Position numbers and translations under genes: made by a program. The notes under the pieces were generated by a model. It worked only from the letters and a program-made list of their open reading frames with translations, did no database searches and was not told where the DNA came from. A stretch of DNA of 64,000 bases, from assembly GCA_023052935.1 (NCBI GenBank), contig CM041292.1, forward strand, positions 92,797,169 through 92,861,168, in the 5' to 3' direction. This document shows positions 54,501 to 64,000 of this stretch, in pieces. Within the stretch, counting starts at the first letter, position 1. The number at the start of each line of letters is the position of its first letter. The stretch comes from Piezodorus guildinii. Lineage: Eukaryota > Arthropoda > Insecta > Hemiptera > Pentatomidae.

Positions 54501-54739
54501 CATCAACAACTAATATTAATAACGATTATTATGATCAGATTAATTACAATAATTACATTTTTTATAGTTCAGTTTTCGAGGTATTGAAAAAGGTTTAAAT
54601 TTTATGACGATTTCAAGAAAGAGACCTGACCAGCAGTACTTCATGCATTCAAAGAATATTATATACCACATAATAGGTCCTGCTTTACTTAACTCCCTTG
54701 CAGGATTGTTGGCCGTAAAACAGCATGAAATTTTCTTTT

Positions 54740-54960
54740 TCTTTATTTTGTATTTATTGTAATTTACAGCTGTAATGAATAAATACAACAAGTCATAGTG
54801 AATATTGCGTACATAATAAGAAAATGCCTTTTGAAAGAACTACAAACTGATTGCACATCAATTACTATCTTAGGTTAGTAGGTCCAGATACCATAATCTT
54901 TTCTTACACCTCAGGAACATATATGGGAGATAGGTTACAGACAGGTGGATTTGTTTGTGT
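54740..54960 (-). repeat. Jockey-like 3' UTR fragment
   Basis: Shares 'tatttattgtaat' and a 'gtaggtcc' region with the tails at 40765-41000 and 61262. Short and diverged. Confidence 0.35.
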
Positions 54961-56205
54961 AGAAAATATAAGAAATATATATAAAATTATATGGTATAAA
55001 TGGGGCTAGGTCTGGGACAGATGTGTCAGGATTTAACAAGAAAAAAATTATTTTGTTTGCATGTTTCACCTCGAAAAAAAAAAGGACTAATATATTTAAA
55101 GGTTATTTTAAACATTTTAGGTATATGGTTGATATTACAAAACTATGGGTTATTACTAGTAATAACCTCTAGTTTTCTAATACTACATTACTGATAGCAG
55201 TATTGTCATTTTATTTCATCATTTTTCTATATACATGTTTTTTTTATAATATATTTTTTTAAAATTTATTTAGAAATAATACAATCTGCCCAATCTTGGG
55301 CAATGAGTATTAATGCTATAAGAAGTCATTCATTCCATATGTACTTTAAATAAAGAAATAAAATTAAATGAATACAAAATAAATAGAAATAAATAAAATA
55401 AAAAGAAGAATAAATAACCCTAAATAAAGATAAAAATAATCTTGGTCACATTCATACATATATATACAATATTTAGATACTGCCTCTGGGAACTCCGAAC
55501 CAAACCCCGACGCCCAGTTTTTTCTATATTTGCTTCATAAACATTGGTGCAATATATTTCCCATGTTTTTTCAAAGAAAAAATGTGGGATAAATATTTCT
55601 TTAGTAATGAAAACCGTCCGTGAAACGGAACTGGCTTCTCATTATCAAATTCACATTCATATCTACAAGGCTGAGGGCAATATAATACGGCAGGTCCCCA
55701 ATCTTTTACCCACTTTTTCAGTGTTTTATTTTTATTGGTAATATTATGATTTCGAATCGACCGTTGTATACAACGATGAGAGTTCTTTAAAATGTATTGA
55801 CATGGATAAGTCTTTTGGCTGGAGGTCCTTAATTTTCACTGTATGGCGGTTTTTTCACCCTTAGTGTTTGACATACTCTGTTGGGGTAGCTTAGATCGAA
55901 AATTTGAAGAATTTTATTTATTTTTTTTTTTTTTCACATTAAAGTAACCCTGCAATTTGTGCATTTATTTTTACACGTACCATCTTGCGATACGCCGCGT
56001 ATTATAATTACATTAAATAAGCTGCATTACATAACATATTTTGATCAAGAGTATGTAAACAAAAACAATCAAATTTTAAGAATTGTAATAATAATAATAA
56101 CAGTAGTTAGATATAATGAAAAATAAATAAAATGGAAAAATATAATGAATTATTTACAATTTAAATCATATATAAATCAACTCGCTATGTGCAATATCTA
56201 CATAC
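54961..56205. other. AT-rich non-coding sequence
   Basis: Short T-rich tracts near 55240-55270 and 55917 may be retroposon tails; nothing coding is supported. Confidence 0.35.
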
Positions 56206-56510
56206 CTATTGCAATATATCTAATTCTTCATAGTCCATCCGGTCCACAAATTCATCAAATTTCGAAAAACATTTTGTAAGAAGGATCCACTTCAAAGGCG
56301 GACATTTTTCTCCGTTGTGTAGGACTGAAGAAATTAGTTTGTCTATGTCTGTCCAGTTTCCCGCAATCGAATAAAAGATGATCGCATGTCTGTTCACTTC
56401 GACCGTCACACTTGCAAATTTTATCGTCTAAACTTCCAAATTTTATAGCTCGAATCGAAATATATAGCTTATGGCTCCTCAATATGCCGTCAGAACTGGT
56501 GTCAGTTTGT
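56206..56510 (-). pseudogene. Non-LTR retrotransposon C-terminal zinc-motif fragment
   Basis: Minus strand: two overlapping frames retain 'RSHKLYISIRAIKFG', then CKCDGRSEQTCDHLLFDCGKL, the C-terminal zinc motif found after RNase H or reverse transcriptase in I/R1-group ORF2. One frameshift separates the pieces. Confidence 0.55.
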
Positions 56511-59500
56511 AGGATGTTTCTGGTTTATTATTTTCAATAATCAACCTTTGTGATCGTCCAAAAACAAAAAGTTTCCCCCGCTCAAAATTTGAGAGATTAC
56601 GTTTCGAAATGACTAGAAAAGAATAAAAAAATCCGTTTGTCCGACGTCCGCGGAATTTCTCCGAAACTACTGGACCAATTTTTTTTTTTAATTCGCCACA
56701 AAAATACTAGTCCATGCAACGTTGACCCTAACACCTAGACGTTGATATCAGCTGGTTAGCTTTAAAATGGCGGCTGATTATACGTGATTCAATTCAATAA
56801 CTCAGTTATTTTTGAAGATAGAGAAAAAAAATAGCAGTGTTTTTTAACCAAATAACGCGAATAATTATAAAAAAGAGTGCTTTAGTGTCATTTGATAGAG
56901 AATTATATTTTTGAGAAAATAAAAAAAGAATCATTGAAATTAGTAAACAATTAGCTGAGATATTGTGTTTTGAAATCAGCGGTAGTGACATGATATTATC
57001 CTTTGAATTATAGCTTTTCATATTACTTAATTGCCAATAAATAGCTATATAAACAGTTAGACAGTAATATTGTTATTTGAATAGATAATTCAAAAGAAAA
57101 TCAGTATCTGGAAACATATTATCTTATATTAAAAATCGATCACAAAGGTCCACAATTAAAAATAATAAACCAAAAGCATTTATACTAGACTTCTTTACTA
57201 TTTATTTTTCTTTTCTCTAGATTTACGAATAATTAAAATAAAATTTCCTGATCCAGAACTTTTTTTTCTCTAGAATCAATAATAACCAAGTTATCAGGAA
57301 ATTACATCTCTTATAAGTTGTGTTGACCATATTAAATTTTTTTATCCTATTTGTCTTGATCTCGAATATCTTTTTTTATATCGAGCTTTGTAATTTTTGG
57401 ATATTATTTATTTATTAATTCGGACAGTCGGATTTTTTATTCTTTATTCGGCCTCTACTTATTTTGAAAATATCTATTACAAAGGTTCATGATTAAAAAT
57501 CATTTATACTACACTTCTTTACTATTTATTTTGATTTTCATTCGAATAATTCAAATACAATTTCCTTATTCCAGAACACTTTACATTTTTGTCTACCATC
57601 AATAATAACCGAGTTATCAGGGAATCACATCACTTATAAGTTGTATCTTGACCATAAGATTTTTTTTCCTCTTTATTCCTCGCGGTGTCTCTATCGCGAA
57701 AATCTTTTCTTTTTATTTTTTAAATCTTCCTTTACAATTTTTGGTTTTTGTTTATTTATTAATTCGGACAAACGGATTTTTTTTATTCATTATTCGAGTT
57801 CAACTCATCTTGAAACTTAAGCCTTCAAATTTAAAGAGTGGGTAATTTTTTATTTTGGTCGATTACAAACATTAATTATTCAAATAAATAAGCTGGAAAG
57901 TCACATCATTCGTAGGTTAATTTAGTGCTCGAATGAAAAAAGTTACTAATGTAATAATTTCTAATTCTGTGCTAATTTCTTACAAAAAAAAAAACAAAAC
58001 AAAAATCATGAATATCGGTTAAGAAATAGCGGAGATATAGCGTTTTGAACTTAACAATGGTGATGAGCAAATTTCCATGAATATAAATTGAGAGCTTTGT
58101 CGGTACATTGATGATTAAAAATAATTTTTCTTAGTAGATTATTTATTTCTTGACCTTTTATGCTTCATCATTCCACGCGTCCATCCGCAAACTCTATTTC
58201 TTCTCGACTGGAAAAACAGGAAATTATATATAGGCATGGCTATGATCTATTGTTTTTATCAGACAGGGAGAAATACTTTTTTTTTTTTTTTTTTTTTTTT
58301 TTTCATTGAGAAATATTACAATTTGTTACATAACGAACAGTAGTAATAGTGATGTAGTACACAAGGGAGAAATACTAAAGCCACACTTTTAAATATAAAA
58401 TGGAAATCCAAATTTTCTTAGTCAGTTTATCTTGTCTAACATATATTTTAAAAATGTATATGATTTAAAACATCTGTACTAAAATTACATAATAAAAGTG
58501 CAGTTTTGAAACGAATGTGTTTCATTTGATAAGATCAGGAAGTTACCGTGTAATGTGGTAGGTGGCTTGTGTCTTGTCACCGCCCACGAATACTTTTTAT
58601 GAAGAGTAGTCTCAAGTCTTCATGGATGTTTGCTCGTTGATGTAGACATTTAATGTTAGTTTAGAAGGGTGCACATTATCCTCCTAAATAATATTATTTC
58701 TAACTCACCACGTTTACGAACATAAAAGGTAAAATATAGACATGTGGTTATTGCATACAGTAAATATATTTTCTTATCTTCAATTAGAAAATAAATATTC
58801 GGCCTCCGTAGTTTTTAATAATCGATCTCTAGATATGCATTGTTAAACTTTAAAAACACAATCTGCGTTCACTAATCGGAAAATGGTGAGTTGAGGAAAG
58901 AAAATTCCTTTTATTCTTTATTATTATCAAAATTAAATATCTTACTCCCCTCAACATTTTAGGTCTAACTATTCAGATACAGGTATAATAAGAGTATCTC
59001 ACTAAATTCCTTTAAAAAAATATATATTAAAATCGGTAAAGAAGTAGCGGAGATATTGCGTTTTGAACTTAACAGTGGCGATTGACAAATCTCCTTGAAT
59101 ATATATTGAGAGCTTTGCTGGTTCATTTGTCTTTATCTTTAATTAATCATATTTTTTATCGTATTAGATATACAAAAGGGCGTACGCTAGAGTTTCATTA
59201 GCATTAGGGGTTAAATAAGTCCAAAATACTATAGCTATTTTTTTTTTTCAAAACACTCTGAAGTAAAATCAATCTCTGATTGAGTCGTTGATTTCCCAAA
59301 GGTATAAAAATACAAAGACAAATTGATATTTTGGCATATTTATATTCTAATTGTTTAGCTTTATCGGAATTCGTCATCTTGTTCACCTAAAAAAACACAC
59401 AAGCCCCTTAAAAACGTTGAAAACTTTTTCCTAAAGGCACGAAGCACACATTTAATTTTATTCCAACCTATACTAAAATATTTTCGTTCTATATTATATA

Positions 59501-59534
59501 AATTAAGTTATTAATTTAACAAATCTTTATGAAG
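56511..59534. repeat. Decayed inverted and direct repeat cluster
   Basis: 'caaaaatttgag' / 'aaaatccgtttgtccg' motifs at 56520-56650 recur inverted at 57400-57460 and 57750-57850. 'gagatattgcgttttgaact' near 59050 recurs at 58030 and, in part, at 56955. A T run lies at 58279-58302, followed by text resembling 1385-1430. Several old transposons are probably layered here. Confidence 0.4.
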
Positions 59535-60190
59535 CACTGGAGGACCTAACACTTTACCTTGGTTTTGTCGCCAGACGTGGCTATTTAGAGAAGAACGAAG
59601 AAGTCATTAATGTATCAAAAAAGAAAATCACTCTCTTGGAATGCCAAGATAAGGCACTACAATACAGTAGTCAAGCCTGAAGCCTTGTACGCTGCGGAAA
59701 CGCTGTCCATCACTACGTATGATCCAATGGAAAAGTTGGAGATTAAGGAGCGGAAAATTCTAAGAAAAATTCTAGGTCCCAAACTACATAATAATATGAT
59801 CTCTCACGTTAGCAATGAGATCCTTTATAGGAAAACCTCCGAATAATTTCGACATTATAAAGAAAAGGAGGATTGACTTCTACGGTCACATTCTAAGAAT
59901 GGATCAAAGAAGAATAACTAAAAGAATCTTCGACTTTTTCCGCAATAAGAAAATCAAACCGAGCTGATTTAAAGAGACGGAGAAGGATCTAAAGAATTAA
60001 AAATGACAGAAGAGATGTTAAGTAACGGATCTGCGAAGAACATCACTAAAAATAAAATGAAGAGGTTCCAGTACAGGGTCAAGACCTGTATTTACTGCTG
60101 CTATACGGCTCTACTGTATTTCAGAAGAAAAGAGGAGGATGAGATCTGTGAGGATGAAGAAATATTGGGCAGGCAGAAAATCAAATAGCC
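59535..60190 (+). pseudogene. Decayed non-LTR reverse transcriptase C-terminus (RTE/L1-like)
   Basis: An open frame at 59610-59846 reads SLSWNAKIRHYNTVVKPEAL, then YAAETLSI and KERKILRKILGP. After frame changes it continues with 'DFYGHILRMDQRRITKRIF'. This is the common thumb and C-terminal pattern of RTE/L1-like retrotransposons. Several stops; not functional. Confidence 0.65.
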
Positions 60191-61261
60191 ACAAACAGTG
60201 ATTTATCCTACATACCTCATAGTGGGCGAAACGAGATAAAAAAAAAAAGATTTTATTTAAAAATAAATTAATAAATTGGTTAATTAATAAATTACTAAGA
60301 AATATAGCGCTTCCTGTTACATTTCCTAAAATGGATACAGTACCATTTGGAATTTCAAATTTCGAAATTGTCGACCTCTTCCTGACCTTCTGAGCTAAAC
60401 ATTTTACTTTTTCACCCTTGCCTCGTTTTTAAGGCTATGCCGGGTTTTTCTCCACCAATAGGGTGAGCGCGGGAGATTTATACCAAATTTATAAGCTCTT
60501 CCTCAAGACGTGAAATCGTAACTATTTTATTCTAAGTTTTTAGTTATCAGGTTGCTGGGCAGCTGGTAAGTATAATCCATTCGGCCACCCTTGTTCCTCC
60601 GGTACATTATTTATTATGAACAATACTTTCGCAAGATTTTTTTTATATTATCATGTTTACAGATAGACTCAATACAATTCACCAGATTACCATATGAGCT
60701 ATCTCACTACTTACAGTGTAGATGAGCATCGAGGAAGGATATTGTTTGATTACCAGAACGTGGCACCACTTACCAATAGGTTTAACTACAATACCATTAC
60801 AAGCAAACGGTAGCAATCGCGAGCCCATCAATGCTATACCTTGGTCTGTTGTTGGACAGGAACCTTATCCCTCAAGCTATACTCCCCTCCAGCCAAGACC
60901 TTTCACATAATTGAGCTAATGTTAAAAGACCTTACCTTGAATGAAGGTGGAATCTGTAAAATGCTAAGAGTTCAATCAATCCCTAGCTAGTTAGAGTTCC
61001 TTTCCGCACCATTTCACCGCCACGATCGCTCCAACTATCTAATACAGCACCTGCTCCATACTTCAATCACCCGTCTCCAGGATCGCACTATACACTTCTT
61101 TAGATCAGAAGCTATTTTTGTGTCTTTTGCGACGAGATGAGTAACCACAAACTTTGTAGATTCTTTATATTCAGTGAAAAATCTGAATACACTGATTCTT
61201 ACCAATAATAAAATATAATTAATATTATGCTAAGAGTTGATTAGCATACGAGTACAAATCA
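60191..61261. other. Non-coding sequence
   Basis: No supported feature. A 62-codon plus frame at 60722-60910 has balanced composition but no domain or splice support. Confidence 0.3.
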
Positions 61262-61273
61262 TCATAAAAAAAA

Positions 61274-61331
<58 letters not shown>

Positions 61332-61720
61332 ATATATATATATTATAGATATTTACAACTGTAATTAACATAAATACAACTAGTGAAAGTGCTAAATTAT
61401 AAATATGGGCGTACGAAAGTCGTAAGAATAAACTATCCAGCAGTAGCACTCAAAGTTTGTTTTAAGTTAATATGTCCCAAGGCGATCTTCTTTTAATCGC
61501 CTTGGAGGGTTGTCAGGAATATGTAGGAATGATTGGATGCGGAAAAGGTAATATGTTTGGGTAGGAAGTTTGGAATTGAAAGACGTATATCTATTTATTC
61601 AAAGATAAACAACAAATAGGATATTAAGCTAATTATGGACTTTGGATTGTAAAGATTGGACGCGGGAGGAATTAAGTGGTTAAATAGCCTAAAGCTTGAT
61701 TCCATAAGTACAGGTGGACT
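61262..61720 (-). pseudogene. Jockey-like retrotransposon 3' end with poly(A)/(AT)n
   Basis: An A run followed by (ta)n lies at 61266-61345. The region 61470-61720 matches 40910-41200 ('gtcccaaggc', 'gattggacgcgggaggaatt', 'aaagcttgattcca'). Confidence 0.55.
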
Positions 61721-61729
61721 TTATAATGG

Positions 61730-62999
61730 TAACAAGATCGCTTCGGCGGTGCATATACTCAAATTGGAAGGATACAATAAAATCAACAAGCAATATGGTG
61801 AGCCGTATACAGCACAACTGTTAGTTAGAATGCCTTTAGTTTTTTCAAGCGTCGTTGCGAGTTGAGATTTTGTCTCGGTCTTATTTTGTAGTCCGTGACG
61901 ACATATGGTTACACACGGTTACCTTTAACGATAGATGGACTCCAATTAAAGAATTTATAATGTCCCAAGTTTACAAGAGAAATCTAGGAGCAGCTGGAGG
62001 AGACTGCCGAGCTAGAGCGGGCAAGCCGTATTTCTTAAATTCGCTTGTTAACAACTTTGGAGATCCCATATTCTGGGAAAATTCTAAATTTAAAAAGTTG
62101 TTCTTATTTTTTTTTTGTTATACAGTCAACAACAGGAGGTTTTTATTGCAATTAGTACCAGAGATAGAATTAAATATTTGCAGTTTTAACCTAAATATTC
62201 ACTTTCAACTTTCAGTCAAACATGCAAAAATATACAGCCCGATGATCCGCCAAAAGATTCAAAGCTAATAAAATGAAGTTAAAAAAATATGGAAAATGAC
62301 ATAAATTCAGGGCTTACTTACGAAGTTTATTTGAGTGATCTAACAGATGAATTTTTTAACTCCATCAATTTTTAATGTTAACAATAAACATGGAAGAAAC
62401 ATTTTTGTGGCAAGGGCTACAGAATAGTACTCAGGCAACAATAACTGCATTAAAGTTTCTTTAAGGGAGCGCGATAAATCACACTATTATAGTTGCGCTG
62501 TAAGGTGCTTCATGGAATTATTAGCGAGGGCAGAGGGGTCCTTTCAGTGATGGTCAACCCATAGAGATAATAATATGATAATTATCTTTTCTATTTCTTC
62601 GTTCCCTTATTATTAGCGTTCTTCCTTGGTGTTCGTGTATTATTGTTGCAAAGGAGTATCGAAGAATTAATCATCCGATATAGATAGAAAAAAAACTTTA
62701 TTCTGGGACGTGTTATCCTATGAATAACATCATATTTGAGCAATTATATATTTAATAATAATTTATTTATTTTTTCTGGGACAAGTCCCTTTTTAGTGAT
62801 AAAAAATACAATAATGTGAGACTTACTGTCTTAGAGCAAGATTAAAAAATAAGAAATATTCAGTGAATAATAATAAGTTTTTTGTTTTGTTTTTCACTTT
62901 ATTTATTGATTTGCACCTGTCATAACCTAGACTAAAAAATAAAATGCAATTCTTACTTAGTTAATAAAATAATAATAATAATATTTTTTCCTATTCGCA
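61730..62999. other. Non-coding sequence
   Basis: A 137-codon plus frame (61855-62268) contains a plausible-looking middle part (RDDIWLHTVTFNDRWTPIKEF). Its ends are low complexity and no family is recognised; left uncalled. Confidence 0.3.
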
Positions 63000-63255
63000 T
63001 ATTTTCATGGAAACTGGATCAGTCTGGATTGTTTAGAATTCGAACGGACAGGAAGTAATGGAATGGACGAGATTTGAAAGTCGGAAGGGTAGTAGAATAT
63101 CAGAATATCAGAAAAAATAGAGTTCCATATGGAATATGATCGGATGATGAAAGATCTGTCGAAAGCTGCAATTCGCTGGGGCGTAATATGCAAATCAGAA
63201 GGGCACATACGAGTATTTCAGGAATGGATTGAGGATTTAAATAATAAGAGATCAG
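63000..63255 (-). pseudogene. Possible non-LTR ORF2 C-terminal fragment
   Basis: The minus-strand frame 63005-63208 contains FDRSFIIRSYSIWNSI, resembling the CR1/L2-type C-terminal motif seen at 28520-28590. Weak evidence. Confidence 0.35.
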
Positions 63256-64000
63256 AGATGTACGATCGACGGAAACAGGTAAGGTACTTAAATTTAAAAA
63301 TGTATTAAGGAACAGTAAGAAGAGGAGGAAATTTTTCTACATATATGAAAGTAAGAATTGTATTTTAGAAGACTAATATACAAGATAATAGTAACATAAA
63401 ATAATAGAGTAGGAAAACCAGATTTTAGAAAATATATTATCAACTAGCAAAGTTGTTAAAGTTGATGTTATGGAAATTTTTTCTTTATTTTACATTTGTT
63501 TATATTACATTTAGGTGTTATTTTATGGAAAGAAATAGCAATTAACTTTATTTTTTGTTATAAATTAAAACATTATATACATTTTGGAATTAATCATTTT
63601 TTCATAATATAAGAATTTTAATGTTTAAACTTTTTCTTGAGGAATATCCTTCTAACAGACTGATGTTCCCTTCCTTAGCTTTAATTATAATGGGATTCCT
63701 TGATCTTAGAGGAGAGTTTTGTCTGTAACAGGATTACACCTTAGCAAGAGCCTGCTCATGACAGGACGATTACATACAAGAGGGGGCTAAAGAACATTAC
63801 ACTTGCATGTTTTGAAGCTAAGTGATTACGCATGCAAAGGAGCATCGATTTACCTGTCAATTCCGTGGTGGTACCTGGAACATAAGAAGAACAGGGGAAA
63901 AGATGTTAGAAATGTTATATTTTTATTAAAGCTGTGAATATAATGTTTAAAACTATTGTATTAGATACTTGTGTAAAAGAACAGTTGATAAAATCGTTCT
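63256..64000. other. AT-rich non-coding sequence
   Basis: No supported feature up to the end of the window. Confidence 0.35.

Noticed and set aside
61855..62268. 137-codon plus-strand ORF
   Set aside because: Only a short middle section looks protein-like; no family recognised and the flanks are AT-rich translation.

Overview
This is a stretch of AT-rich eukaryotic nuclear DNA, almost certainly from an arthropod and probably an insect. I infer this from the mix of I-, R1- and Jockey-like non-LTR retrotransposons, a Ty3/gypsy element with a tRNA-Leu-type primer site, tRNA-derived SINEs and foldback elements; the species cannot be fixed from the sequence. No complete host gene is visible. A few short minus-strand open stretches with splice-like borders (30.4 kb and 35.4-36.4 kb) are the only candidates for host coding sequence. 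The window otherwise reads as a long intron or intergenic region filled with mobile elements.

5.6-24.1 kb: a nest of elements. Two large foldback (FB) elements lie head to tail (FB1 5639-14706, FB2 14707-24103). Each arm has an outer block of 21-bp repeats, a unique stretch of about 250 bp, and an inner tandem array of exact 109-bp period, around a central spacer of about 270 bp. A small intact relative, FB3, lies at 47610-49685. Into FB1 has inserted a near full-length non-LTR retrotransposon (7103-13735, minus strand, 12-bp target-site duplication). Its ORF2 (endonuclease, reverse transcriptase, RNase H) is intact and its ORF1 (three CCHC knuckles) is frameshifted. A long third ORF lies exactly between them, joined to ORF1 by a TAATG stop/start and overlapping ORF2. 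Into FB2 has inserted a Ty3/gypsy LTR retrotransposon (17341-23655, 571-bp LTRs that read as identical, 4-bp target-site duplication). It encodes a Gag with an N-terminal SAP domain and repeated coiled coil, a Pol with all catalytic residues, and, in the position where env lies in other elements, a 197-residue OARD1/TARG1-like macrodomain with the two key catalytic residues conserved.

24.1-64 kb: mostly decayed repeats. These include 5'-truncated non-LTR fragments (CR1-like, Jockey-like, R1-like and others), two SINE families (one copy with a clear 14-bp duplication), a family of about 0.85 kb with inverted ends (five main copies), a palindromic MITE at 30.2 kb, and an inverted-repeat element at 50.25-51.54 kb. 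Six GC-richer islands (3.5, 25.1, 27.3, 40.2, 45.5 and 54.2 kb) stand out from the AT-rich background. They match no repeat I recognise and several hold TAATTA-type homeodomain cores, so they are candidates for conserved regulatory elements.

The most notable system is the young gypsy element carrying an ADP-ribose-hydrolase-type macrodomain. Next are the extra coupled ORF in the non-LTR element and the two-tier foldback elements whose central loop is present in both orientations.
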